Part shown: positions 9,256 through 17,747 of the stretch, piece after piece | How positions within the stretch are numbered: the stretch's first letter is position 1 | How the letters are laid out: each line of letters begins with the position of its first letter | From: Bradyrhizobium sp. JYMT SZCCT0180 | GTDB lineage: Bacteria; Pseudomonadota; Alphaproteobacteria; Rhizobiales; Xanthobacteraceae | Reading direction: 5' to 3' | Assembly: GCF_018130165.1 (NCBI RefSeq) | Contig: NZ_JAFCLZ010000014.1 | Location: 164,737 to 228,736 of the forward strand | DNA: 64,000 nt | Program-made: the position numbers and the translations under genes | Notes under the pieces: generated by a model | Database searches by the model: none | Told to the model about the DNA's origin: nothing | Seen by the model: the letters and a program-made list of their open reading frames with translations, nothing else

Positions 9256-10266
9256 TCAGCTCTTGATCTCGGCGGTCCAGGTCTTTTCGATCATCTTGAC
9301 CACCGAGTCCGGCATCGGAATGTAGTCGAGGTCTTCAGCCATCTTGTCGCCCTTTGCGAAGGCCCAGGTGAAGAACTTGATGGCTTCCTTGGCAGCCGCC
9401 TTGTCGGTGGCGTCCTTGTGCATCAGGATGAAGGTCGCGCCGGTGATCGGCCATGAAGCTTCGCCGGCCTGGTCGGTGAGGATCACGTAGTAGTTCTTGG
9501 CGCCGGCCCAGTCGGCATTGGCTGCTGCGGCCTGGAATGCCCCAATGGTGGGCTGCACGGTCTTGCCCGCCTTGTTGATCACTCCGGCATGGGTGAGCTT
9601 GTTCTGCTTGGCGTAGGCGTATTCGACATAACCGATCGAGTTCTTGGTCTGGCCGACATTGCCTGCCACACCTTCGTTGCCCTTGGCGCCAACGCCTGTC
9701 GGCCATTCAACCGCCGTACCGGCCCCTACCTTGGTCTTCCACTCGGCATTGGTTTTCGAGAGGTAGTCGGTCCAGAGGAAGGTGGTGCCCGAACCGTCGG
9801 AGCGGCGGACCACGGTGATGGCGTCGGTCGGCAGCTTCAGCTTCGGATTGAGCTTGGCAATCGCGGGATCGTCCCACTTCTTGACCTTGCCGAGATAGAT
9901 GTCGCCCAGCAATTCGCCGGTGAATACCAGTTCGCCCGGCTTGATGCCTTCGAGGTTGACGACCGGCACCAGGGCGCCCATCGCCTGCGGCCACTGGATC
10001 ATGCCTTCCTTGTCGAGCTGCTCCGACTTGAGCGGCATGTCGCTGGCGCCGAAGGTCACGGTCTTCGCGATGATCTGCTTGATACCGGCGCCGGAACCGA
10101 TCGACTGGTAGTTCAGACCGTTGCCGGTCTCTTTCTTGTAGGAATCGGCCCACTTGGAATAGAGCGGGAACGGGAAGGTGGCGCCCGCGCCGGTGATATC
10201 GGCGGCGAACGCCGAGGTCGAGGCGGCGACGAGGCCTGCCGCGACGATTGTCTTGATGAAATTCAT
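9256..10266 (-). CDS. pstS: Phosphate-binding protein PstS
   Basis: 336 residues with a signal peptide ending near STSAFAA (residue 21), then the mature periplasmic binding protein starting ADITGAGATFPFPLY. Phosphate-ligand segments GAGATFP, GSGAGIKQI and RRSDGSGTTF are present. It captures inorganic phosphate and delivers it to PstC/A. I chose the ATG at 10266 because GGAG lies 7 bases upstream and the signal peptide begins there; a longer frame adds 41 residues without a signal. A perfect Pho box lies 100 bp upstream. Confidence 0.97.
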   Translation of the reverse strand: MNFIKTIVAAGLVAASTSAFAADITGAGATFPFPLYSKWADSYKKETGNGLNYQSIGSGAGIKQIIAKTVTFGASDMPLKSEQLDKEGMIQWPQAMGALVPVVNLEGIKPGELVFTGELLGDIYLGKVKKWDDPAIAKLNPKLKLPTDAITVVRRSDGSGTTFLWTDYLSKTNAEWKTKVGAGTAVEWPTGVGAKGNEGVAGNVGQTKNSIGYVEYAYAKQNKLTHAGVINKAGKTVQPTIGAFQAAAANADWAGAKNYYVILTDQAGEASWPITGATFILMHKDATDKAAAKEAIKFFTWAFAKGDKMAEDLDYIPMPDSVVKMIEKTWTAEIKS

Positions 10267-10365
10267 GGCTGGTCTCCATCTGGTGAGCGAAGCGCCTGTT
10301 AACGCCCGATCGCGCTCACGCCGCATCCGTTTAGGTGCGGTCAATAGAGCTTTTACGAAGGTTCG

Positions 10366-10383
10366 ATGACAGTTGGATGACAG
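10366..10383 (-). promoter_or_regulatory. Pho box for pstS
   Basis: On the minus strand two exact CTGTCAT repeats are separated by 4 bp (CTGTCAT-CCAA-CTGTCAT). This is the classic 18-bp PhoB box, 100 bp upstream of the pstS start, where it would replace the -35 element. Confidence 0.92.
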
Positions 10384-10409
10384 TCTCAAGCGATTGAAAT
10401 CGCTGGAGT

Positions 10410-11714
10410 TTAAGTCGCCACCGGGAGTTTCGGCTGGGGAAAACAGGCGGTAAAAGTGGCCCCGTTTTTGGGCACGCTTTCGATCAAAAGCCGGCCGCGA
10501 TGGCGGTTAACAATATGTTTCACCAAGGATAAACCGAGCCCGGTTCCACCCTGCGCCCGGCTGTCGCCGACATCGACCCGGTAGAACCGCTCGGTGAGCC
10601 GCGGCAGGTGTTCCGGGGCAATTCCGGGCCCGAAATCGCGCACCAGCACGCGGACCTCAGGCGCGCCGTCGGCGGAAGCCGCCTGCACCAGCGAGACGAT
10701 GACCTTGCCGCCGGAGGCGCCATATTTGAGCGCGTTCTCGATCAGATTTTCGAACAGCCGCAGCAGCTCCTCGCGATCGCCCGCGATCGTCACCGGCAGC
10801 TCAGGCAGATCGATCTCGATCTTGACCTGGCGTTCATGCGCCAGCGGCTCCAGCCCGTCGGCGACCTGGCGGATGATCGGCACGATGTCGACCGAGGTGT
10901 CGGGCCGAACATGCGCCGACAATTCGACCCGCGACAGCGACAGCAAATCGTCGATCAGCCGCGCCATCCGCGTCGCCTGCGCGTGCATGATGCCGAGAAA
11001 GCGCTCGCGCGCCTTGACGTCATCCTTGGCCGGCCCTTGCAGCGTATCGATGAAGCCGGACAAAGCGGCGAGCGGCGTGCGCAGTTCGTGGCTGGCATTG
11101 GCGACGAAATCGGCGCGCATCTCCTCGACCCGGCGCAGCGGCGTCTGGTCGTGGAACGTCATCAGCATGCACTTGTCGGTGCCGCCGAACAGCGTCGGCA
11201 CCGGCACCGGCGTGATGATCAGCTCCATCCAGCGATCGACCGGCACATGGTCGAGATAGGTCGCGCGGCGCGGTTCGGTGGTCGCGATCGCCTCGCGCAG
11301 GGCGGTGATGATTTCGGGCGAGCGAAGCGCGAACTGGGCAAGCTCGTTCTTGCGCAGCGCAGGCGCCAGCTGGGCTGCCGCCGCATTGAGATGGAGCACG
11401 CGGCCGGCGCGGTCGAGCAGCACGGCCGGATCGGGCATGCCGGCCACGACGGCGCTGACGGCGGCGGCTTCGACTGGATTGACGCCGCGAACGTCTTCGC
11501 GCGAGGTGACCGCATCATGCAGCCGCCATGGCACCAAAGCTGCGGCGGCAATGCAGATAAAGGCGGCAATTGCGCGCGCCACCCCGAGTTCGCCGGTGGC
11601 GACGAAGACCGACAGAGCGAGGCCCGCGACCAGCAGGATAATGGCCGAATGCCGTAACCGGTCGGACCATGGGGCAAAATAGGAGGAGGAAGCGGAGGAA
11701 TCGTCTATCGCCAT
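10410..11714 (-). CDS. phoR: Phosphate sensor histidine kinase PhoR
   Basis: 434 residues with two membrane segments (about 22-41 and 47-62), a PAS-like region (about 90-190), the dimerisation/phospho-acceptor motif NASHELRTP with H209, the N box NLIENALKYG, and the G boxes DFGPGIAP and GGTGLGLSLVK. It phosphorylates PhoB when phosphate is scarce and dephosphorylates it otherwise. No periplasmic sensing loop is visible, as expected for a sensor that reads PstSCAB/PhoU status. It is upstream of pstS on the same strand; the Pho box lies between them. Confidence 0.95.
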   Translation of the reverse strand: MAIDDSSASSSYFAPWSDRLRHSAIILLVAGLALSVFVATGELGVARAIAAFICIAAAALVPWRLHDAVTSREDVRGVNPVEAAAVSAVVAGMPDPAVLLDRAGRVLHLNAAAAQLAPALRKNELAQFALRSPEIITALREAIATTEPRRATYLDHVPVDRWMELIITPVPVPTLFGGTDKCMLMTFHDQTPLRRVEEMRADFVANASHELRTPLAALSGFIDTLQGPAKDDVKARERFLGIMHAQATRMARLIDDLLSLSRVELSAHVRPDTSVDIVPIIRQVADGLEPLAHERQVKIEIDLPELPVTIAGDREELLRLFENLIENALKYGASGGKVIVSLVQAASADGAPEVRVLVRDFGPGIAPEHLPRLTERFYRVDVGDSRAQGGTGLGLSLVKHIVNRHRGRLLIESVPKNGATFTACFPQPKLPVAT

Positions 11715-11757
11715 CGTTGGCTTTGTTCCCTCTGTCTTTTGCGTCTTTTACGCGTTT

Positions 11758-12813
11758 TCAGGCGCCGGTGTCTCCACGCTCGCGCACATAGACGGCCTCA
11801 CGTCTCGGCTCGGCGTCGGAGCCAGGCGCCAACTGGCGCAGGCGCTTCGACCGCGCACCCAGGATAACCTCCCGAAGCGTCAGCAAGATTACAGATATGA
11901 CAAAAGGCGCAATATAATAGAGGACCCGGAACAGCAGCATCCCGGCCAGCAGGTCCTCCCGGTCCATCTGCCAGAGCCCGACCAGCATGGCCGCGTCGAA
12001 CACGCCGAGACCACCGGGCGAGTGGCTGGCAAAGCCGAGCAACGTCGCCGAGACGAAGATGACCGCGACGACGACGAAGCCAACGTTTGGTTCATCGGGG
12101 GTCAGCACATACATCGCCAGCGCGCAGAACCCGAGGTCGATGATGCCGATACCGATCTGCAGCAGTGTCAGCGGCCCGCCCGGCAGCGTCACGGTCCACG
12201 GCCCACGACCGACGCTGCGGGGCTGGCTCCAGACCCAGACCACATAGCCGACGAGGCCGGCGATGATCGCAAACGCCAGGGCACGGTTGAGCCAGGCCGG
12301 CAACTGATCGATCGAGGCCGCGGCTTCCGGGTGATAGGCGATGCCGAGGCCAAGCACCGCGGCATTGCCGAGCCAGAAGGTGAGCCCGGCCAGGAAGCAG
12401 ATCTTGGCGACGTCGATCGCGTTCAGCCCCCAGGCCGAATAGATCCGGTAGCGCACCGCGCCGCCGGTGAAGACGCTGGCGCCGACATTGTGGCCGATTG
12501 AATAGGAGGTGAAGGCGGCAAGCGCGGTGATGCGGTAGGGGACGTGGGTGTGGCCGATCGCCCGCACCGCAAACAGATCGTAGAAGGTCAGCGTGAAGTA
12601 ACCCGCCGCCACGAACAGCGCCGCCAGCACGATCTGGCGTGGTTCCGTGCTCTTGATGGCCTCGATCACCTCGTTGGTGTCGATGCCCCGCAGCATATGA
12701 TAGAGCACGTAGCACGCGGTTCCGATGACCGCGATACTGATCACAACCCCGAGCTTATGCAGGACCTGCTTCTGGCGCAGAAACGAAACCGCCCTGCGTA
12801 TTGCTTCCAGCAT
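11758..12813 (-). CDS. UPF0104 / LPG-synthase transmembrane-domain family protein
   Basis: 351 residues with about eight hydrophobic segments and no cytoplasmic acyl-transferase domain. It matches the lysylphosphatidylglycerol synthase transmembrane (UPF0104, YbhN) family; the segments SYSIGHNVGASVFTGGAVRYRIY and SHSPGGLGVFDA are typical. Members of this fold flip or handle phospholipids, but the substrate cannot be read here. It lies 43 bp beyond phoR on the same strand, yet has its own Pho box (12969-12986), suggesting induction when phosphate is low, perhaps for membrane-lipid remodelling. The C-terminal 30 residues are charged and cytoplasmic. Confidence 0.8.
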   Translation of the reverse strand: MLEAIRRAVSFLRQKQVLHKLGVVISIAVIGTACYVLYHMLRGIDTNEVIEAIKSTEPRQIVLAALFVAAGYFTLTFYDLFAVRAIGHTHVPYRITALAAFTSYSIGHNVGASVFTGGAVRYRIYSAWGLNAIDVAKICFLAGLTFWLGNAAVLGLGIAYHPEAAASIDQLPAWLNRALAFAIIAGLVGYVVWVWSQPRSVGRGPWTVTLPGGPLTLLQIGIGIIDLGFCALAMYVLTPDEPNVGFVVVAVIFVSATLLGFASHSPGGLGVFDAAMLVGLWQMDREDLLAGMLLFRVLYYIAPFVISVILLTLREVILGARSKRLRQLAPGSDAEPRREAVYVRERGDTGA

Positions 12814-12968
12814 CTAGACCTCGAATTGCGATCCCGCGACGACGGCAACGGTGCGAATTCCGCCGACGCTCCGCTGCTCCCTGGGGACTCCAGTAGCGCG
12901 TTTTGGGCCGGAGTGGAATTCGTCTAACGACAATAAAACGCGGTTCTTCAACCTATTAGGCGGATTTG

Positions 12969-12986
12969 ATGACAGTGGATGCACAG
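12969..12986 (-). promoter_or_regulatory. Pho box upstream of the UPF0104 membrane protein
   Basis: On the minus strand CTGTGCA-TCCA-CTGTCAT: the second repeat is exact and the first has two changes, with the correct 4-bp spacer. It sits 156 bp before the 12813 start and points toward that gene. Only this and the pstS box were found in the window. Confidence 0.65.
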
Positions 12987-13070
12987 TTTTGCTGCATTCT
13001 GCGCGCCCAAGGCGGCGTCCGCAACTGGGGCGATCCCGGGTAACTGTCGCATAGAATCGGCCGCGGCACG

Positions 13071-13589
13071 TCATACGGCACCGAGTTTGCCGGAAAGTCG
13101 CTGGTAGAATAGCAGGTCGAGTTCCGGCGCCTGGCCGACCAAACCGGTTAACAGCGCATGAAGCTGGCCGCGATGGTGGGTCTGGTGGTTGAACCAGTGG
13201 GCCAGCGCGGAAGCCAGGGGCTGCTCGAATAGTTCCGGTGTCGAGACCCGGCGGTATCTGATCGAACCGGCCATCCGGGCCTCGTCCAGCCCATCCACGA
13301 AACCGACAATGCGGCCGTCTTCTGCCTCGCGCGCGGGGCGAAGTTCGGCAAAACTCTCGAACAGGATGGCGTCCACCTTGGCTGGCGCCTCACCTGTGCC
13401 GGTGAAACGCTGCATCCAGATGCGGTCGGTCGCCAGCAAATGGTTCAGGGTGCCGTGGACGGATTTGAAGAAGGCGCCGCGATCGGCGTGATATTGTTCA
13501 CGGCTCAGCCGCGCCGCCGCGTCGTAAAGCCGAGTGTTGGCCCAGGCGTTGTAGCGACCGAACATCCGATAATGGGCGGATAGAAGCAT
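13071..13589 (-). CDS. DinB-family putative metal-dependent protein
   Basis: 172 residues matching the DinB/YfiT four-helix fold. The likely metal-binding triad is H50 (GTLNHLLATDRIW) with H135 and H139 (HWFNHQTHHRGQ). Relatives include DNA-damage-inducible DinB of Bacillus and thiol-dependent S-transferases; the substrate here is unknown. It lies 10 bp beyond a small membrane protein gene on the same strand and may be the last gene of that short operon. Confidence 0.82.
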   Translation of the reverse strand: MLLSAHYRMFGRYNAWANTRLYDAAARLSREQYHADRGAFFKSVHGTLNHLLATDRIWMQRFTGTGEAPAKVDAILFESFAELRPAREAEDGRIVGFVDGLDEARMAGSIRYRRVSTPELFEQPLASALAHWFNHQTHHRGQLHALLTGLVGQAPELDLLFYQRLSGKLGAV

Positions 13590-13598
13590 CGGAATGTG

Positions 13599-13895
13599 TC
13601 AGGCCGCCGGCGCGCTGCGGGAGACCACCCAGTCCCGCAGCCACGATCCCGCCGCGCAGCCGCAAAGATAGAGTGCGAACATGATCAGTCCGAGGTCGAG
13701 CCAGTAGCCAAACCGGCCTGGGATCAGCCGCGAAGCCGCGGCCGCGACCAGGACGACCGCCAGCGCCGCCAGCCACCGCTTCCATTTTTTCGATACGCCC
13801 TCGCCGTGCTGAACGATGGAAATCCAGCCCATGGCGAGGCCAAGGAGCAGTGAGCCCAACAGCCAGCCCCAGAAGAACGACGCCAGAAAGGCCAT
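13599..13895 (-). CDS. Small inner-membrane protein of unknown function
   Basis: 98 residues with three predicted membrane segments (about 5-25, 40-57 and 65-85) and a basic cytoplasmic loop (SKKWKRW). I do not recognise a named family. It begins 3 bp after the stop of the OmpA/BON gene, so the two are almost certainly translated from one message. It may assist assembly or anchoring of that envelope protein; this is inference from position only. Confidence 0.6.
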   Translation of the reverse strand: MAFLASFFWGWLLGSLLLGLAMGWISIVQHGEGVSKKWKRWLAALAVVLVAAAASRLIPGRFGYWLDLGLIMFALYLCGCAAGSWLRDWVVSRSAPAA

Positions 13896-13897
13896 CC

Positions 13898-15292
13898 TTA
13901 CCTCACCACGAAATCGATACGGCGGTTCTGCGCCTTGCCCTGGTCGGTGTCATTACCGGCGATCGGCTGGGTGCTGCCAAGGCCGGTCGACGTGAAACGG
14001 TTCGCGGGCAGTCCTGCCTTGACCAGATAATCGGTGACCGCCTGGGCGCGCTTCTCCGAGAGCGCCTGATTGGCACCTTCCTCGCCGTCGGAATCGGTAT
14101 GTCCGACGACCTCGATATTGGCGTTCGGGCAGCGCAATGCGGTCTCGATCAGCCGATCCAGCAGCCCGGCGGAGTCAGCCACGATGTCGGCCTTCCCGGA
14201 TTCGAACCGGATCCTGGCCTTGCCGAGCAGATCGGTAAACAGCTGCTGGCAGACCGTGGGGTCGACCGGCGCCGCGGTCGGTTTGACCGAGATTTCAGGC
14301 TTGAATTGCCACCCCTGCGGAAACTCCTTGCCAAGGCCGGCACGGATCTGGGTCGCGGCCGCCTCGTAAAGCGCATCGCCTGACAGTTTGACCTCGCGGT
14401 CGCTGACCACGAGCGTCCCGGTCGACAGCCGCGACAGCGCGCCGAGCGCCGGCACGACGGCCGCGGCAAATCCACTGGGCGCACCGACGCTCGCCTTCAG
14501 GTTGTCGACGACTTTCTCGCTGAAGAACTTGCGGCCCGCCGCCGCCACCAGCGCGGCATGGGCGTTGTTGTCGGGCACATAGCCGGTCAGCGTCAGCGTC
14601 ACCGCAACCGGGTCCTTGTAGGCCTGGAAGATGTAGGGCGGCGCCTTGACGTCGTTGGCCGCGACCGAATAGCCCTCGGGCAGATTCTTCAGCGCGGCGG
14701 CGATGGCTTCGCGGCCGCCAAGTTCACGCGCCATCCCTGACAGCGTGACCTTGTTGTCCGACAGCGTGATCTTTCCGTCCTTCAGCTTTGCAATCTGGTC
14801 GAGCAACAGCAGCGCGGCAGCGTCGAAGCGCTGCGGCGCGCCGCGCGCCAGGTTCATCCGGTCGGAGACTTCGACGCCACCGAGCATCGCGCGCGCGGCT
14901 TCCATCAGCTTGCTTTTGCTCGAAGGCAGCGGCGAACTGCCGCCCAGCGTCACCCGGACGACGTCGCGTTCAGCGGACCACACGAACGGCTTGGCTTCGG
15001 GAACAAGGCGGGTTTCGTCGTTGACCAGCCGCACGCCCGGCACCGCTTCCACCGACGCAACCGCGCTCAGCCGGCCCTCTTCCGAGAAGGCTTCGGCTGC
15101 AAACGTCACGTCGCGGCCCGCAACCACTATTCGCCTTTTGTCGAGGACGGTATCTTTCAGCGCTGTGGTAGAACGCTGCGCCAGGTCGGCTTCCAGCGGC
15201 ACGGTGCTTGTCCAGGCGGCGAAACCCCAAAGGATGACGAGCGGAATCACACCCGGCCACCATTTGCCACTCCACCTGAAAAGTCCGTGCAT
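13898..15292 (-). CDS. OmpA-family protein with BON-like repeats
   Basis: 464 residues. An N-terminal membrane anchor (about 13-30, WWPGVIPLVILWGFAAW) is followed by periplasmic BON-like repeats (about 35-320, with recurrent VTLSG/LTGYVPDN elements) and a C-terminal OmpA-like peptidoglycan-binding domain (about 355-464) containing VVGHTDSDG and NRRIDFVV. This layout fits an inner-membrane-anchored protein that tethers to cell wall. It is co-oriented and adjoining the small membrane protein gene. Confidence 0.88.
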   Translation of the reverse strand: MHGLFRWSGKWWPGVIPLVILWGFAAWTSTVPLEADLAQRSTTALKDTVLDKRRIVVAGRDVTFAAEAFSEEGRLSAVASVEAVPGVRLVNDETRLVPEAKPFVWSAERDVVRVTLGGSSPLPSSKSKLMEAARAMLGGVEVSDRMNLARGAPQRFDAAALLLLDQIAKLKDGKITLSDNKVTLSGMARELGGREAIAAALKNLPEGYSVAANDVKAPPYIFQAYKDPVAVTLTLTGYVPDNNAHAALVAAAGRKFFSEKVVDNLKASVGAPSGFAAAVVPALGALSRLSTGTLVVSDREVKLSGDALYEAAATQIRAGLGKEFPQGWQFKPEISVKPTAAPVDPTVCQQLFTDLLGKARIRFESGKADIVADSAGLLDRLIETALRCPNANIEVVGHTDSDGEEGANQALSEKRAQAVTDYLVKAGLPANRFTSTGLGSTQPIAGNDTDQGKAQNRRIDFVVR

Positions 15293-15456
15293 TCGAGTTC
15301 CTAAGGGTCCGGAAACAGAGAGAAAACAAACCCTTGCGGGGCTGTCAAACCCGAAATAGCAGAGAAGCGTCGGGGTGCAGATATTTGCCCAGCTAACCGT
15401 TTCTTCAACGGTCTGCCGCTAAGTTAGAAACATAATGAAACAGGCGGCAAGTCCTG

Positions 15457-16515
15457 ATGAAAATGCTCCGCAACACCGTTATCCGCGCCGGATTGGAAGC
15501 GCTTTACTTCTCGGGTGCGCATTATCTGCTGCGACCAATCTTCGCAGGTGTCGGCGCAATTTTCATGCTGCACCATGTGCGCCCGCGCCGTGACGCGGAA
15601 TTCCAGCCCAATTATCATCTCGAGGTCGAACCCGAATTCCTGCGCGCGGTGCTGGCGCATCTGCGGTCCCTCAACGTCGACCTGGTCACCATGGACGAGG
15701 CGCATGCGCGGCTTTCCCAAGGCAATTTCGCGCGGCGCTTCGCCTGCTTCACCTTTGACGACGGTTATCGCGACAACCGCGATTTCGCGTTGCCCGTGAT
15801 GCGTGAATTCGACGCACCCATGACGGTCTACGTCACCAGCGATTTCGCCGAAGGCACCGGCCGGCTGTGGTGGGTTGCAATGGAGCTGGCGCTCGCCAAG
15901 GCATCCTCGATCGAGGTGCCGATCGGCGGCGTGGTTACCCGTCTCGATGCCTCGACGCCGGCGGCCAAGCAGGTCGCCTTCGACCGGCTGCACGAGTGGC
16001 TGCGCAGCCTGCCGGGCGAGATCGACGTGCAACGCGAAATCTCCGCACTATGCACGCGCTATGACGTGGACGAGACGAAGATCGCCCGCGACCTCTGCAT
16101 GTCCTGGGACGAGTTGAAGGCGTTTGCCGACGAACCGCTGGTGACCATCGGCGCGCATACCATCACGCATTGCAATCTGGCGAAGCAGACCGAGGCGACC
16201 GCCAGTTTCGAAATCGCCACCAGCCGGATGCGGATCGAGGCGGCGCTGCAACGCCCGGTGCTGCATCTTGCCTATCCCTACGGCGACAAGATCGCCGCCG
16301 GCCAGCGGGAGTTCACACTCGCCAAGGCGGCCGGCTTCAAGACCGCGGTGACGACCCGGCCGGGCATGATCTTCCCGGAAAGCGCTGGCCATTTGACCGC
16401 GCTGCAGCGGGTCTCGCTCAACGGCAATTACCAGGACGAGCGCATCATCCCGGTGCTGACCTCCGGCGCCGCCACCGCGATGTGGAACGGCTTCCGGCGC
16501 ATCGACGCGGTGTAG
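15457..16515 (+). CDS. Polysaccharide deacetylase family protein
   Basis: 352 residues of the NodB/CE4 deacetylase superfamily. The catalytic Asp and metal region TFDDGYRDN (residues about 99-107) and the HTITHCN motif (about 232-238) with a following LAYPYG segment are clear. Members remove acetyl groups from cell-wall or exopolysaccharide sugars; the exact polymer is unknown. It has no obvious Sec signal, although hydrophobic residues near 15-35 could associate with membrane. The plus-strand gene stands alone between the OmpA operon and an interspersed repeat. Confidence 0.88.
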   Translation: MKMLRNTVIRAGLEALYFSGAHYLLRPIFAGVGAIFMLHHVRPRRDAEFQPNYHLEVEPEFLRAVLAHLRSLNVDLVTMDEAHARLSQGNFARRFACFTFDDGYRDNRDFALPVMREFDAPMTVYVTSDFAEGTGRLWWVAMELALAKASSIEVPIGGVVTRLDASTPAAKQVAFDRLHEWLRSLPGEIDVQREISALCTRYDVDETKIARDLCMSWDELKAFADEPLVTIGAHTITHCNLAKQTEATASFEIATSRMRIEAALQRPVLHLAYPYGDKIAAGQREFTLAKAAGFKTAVTTRPGMIFPESAGHLTALQRVSLNGNYQDERIIPVLTSGAATAMWNGFRRIDAV

Positions 16516-16528
16516 TTACCTCACCGTT

Positions 16529-16675
16529 GTCGTCCCTGCGAACGCAGGGACCCATAACCACCGGCGGCAATTGTCTTGCACGCAGGTAGTTATCTTCCTT
16601 TTTTCAGCAACCAAGGCCGCGGAGTATGGGTCCCCCGATGCGCAATTGCGCATCTGAGCGTTCGCAGGGACGACG
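16529..16675. repeat. Interspersed inverted repeat (CGTCGTCCCGGC family), copy 2
   Basis: Starts GTCGTCCCTGCGAACGCAGG and ends GCGTTCGCAGGGACGAC, with inner GACCCATAACCACC and TATGGGTCCCC elements. It fills most of the gap between the deacetylase and SDR genes. Confidence 0.8.
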
Positions 16676-16745
16676 GCGATCATGTTTCCTTGACTCGCCC
16701 TCCCCTCGCGCTCAAAACCGCTGGCAAGAGCAAAAGGAGGAACGC

Positions 16746-17546
16746 ATGTTCAAGGATCTGTTTTCGCTAAAGGGCCGCGTCGCGCTGGTGACGGGTGGAT
16801 CGCGCGGGATCGGCAAGATGATCGCGGCCGGGTTTCTCGCGCAGGGAGCTGCGAAGGTCTACATCACCGCGCGCAAGGCCGGTCCCTGCGAAGCGACCGC
16901 AAAAGAGCTCACTGCGGCCTATGACGGCGAGTGCATCGCGCTGCCGATCGACATTTCGACGGTCGAAGGCTGCGACAGGCTGGCCGCCGAGATGATCAAG
17001 CTCGAGCCGAAGCTCGACATCCTCGTCAACAATGCCGGCGCCGCCTGGGGCGCGGAGTTCGACGAGTTTCCGGAGAGCGGCTGGGACAAGGTCATGGACC
17101 TCAACGTCAAGTCGCTGTTCTTCCTGACCAAGGCGCTGGCGAAACCGCTGCGCGCGGCGGCCTCGCACGAACGGCCGGCCAAGGTCATCAACATCGCCTC
17201 GGTCGACGGCATCTTCGTCAACCCGACGGAGACCTATTCCTACGCCGCGAGCAAGGCCGCGGTGATCCATCTGACGCGGCGCATGGCGACCAAACTGGTC
17301 AAGGACAATATCAACGTCACCGCGATCGCGCCGGGCGCCTTCAAGTCGGACATGAACAAGGCCGCGCGCGATCACTCGGATGATGTCGCAAAACGCATTC
17401 CGGCGAAGCGGATCGGCACCGATGAGGATATGGCCGGGATTGCGATCTATCTCGCCTCGCGCGCCGGCGATTATGTCGTCGGCAACACCATCGCGGTCGA
17501 CGGCGGCGTGGTGTATGCGAATGCGGGACTGGAGATCGCGGGGTAG
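16746..17546 (+). CDS. Short-chain dehydrogenase/reductase, RhlG-like
   Basis: 266 residues. The NAD(P) motif TGGSRGIGK is near residue 16, NNAGA is near 95, and the catalytic Ser and YxxxK appear as NIASVDG and YAASK. The pattern SLKGRVALVTGGSRGIG and the ending TVDGGVVY-type region resemble RhlG/FabG-like reductases. ATG 16746 has a perfect AGGAGG ribosome-binding site five bases upstream. It converges with boxB and could reduce a ketone intermediate of aromatic or fatty-acyl metabolism, but its substrate cannot be read. Confidence 0.88.
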   Translation: MFKDLFSLKGRVALVTGGSRGIGKMIAAGFLAQGAAKVYITARKAGPCEATAKELTAAYDGECIALPIDISTVEGCDRLAAEMIKLEPKLDILVNNAGAAWGAEFDEFPESGWDKVMDLNVKSLFFLTKALAKPLRAAASHERPAKVINIASVDGIFVNPTETYSYAASKAAVIHLTRRMATKLVKDNINVTAIAPGAFKSDMNKAARDHSDDVAKRIPAKRIGTDEDMAGIAIYLASRAGDYVVGNTIAVDGGVVYANAGLEIAG

Positions 17547-17575
17547 GAGCGGCGCTAAGGCGTCACCGGTGGTCC

Positions 17576-17735
17576 GCTCCCTCGCCCCGCTCTTGCGGGG
17601 TCGAGACGAGCGAAGCTCGCTCTTAGAGGGTTGGGGTGAGGGGCTCTATCCACGAGTTCAGAGCGGAGTGAGACCGGTACCCCCTCACCCGCCGCGCAAG
17701 AGCGCGGCGACCTCTCCCCGCAAGCGGGGAGAGGT
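17576..17735. repeat. Interspersed repeat (CCTCGCCCCGCTCTTGCGGGG family), copy 1
   Basis: Compound palindrome with CCCCGCTCTTGCGGGG at one end and CTCTCCCCGCAAGCGGGGAG at the other, lying between the converging SDR and boxB genes. A second copy at 62678-62799 is interrupted by the IS element. Confidence 0.85.
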
Positions 17736-17747
17736 TAAGCAAGCGCC

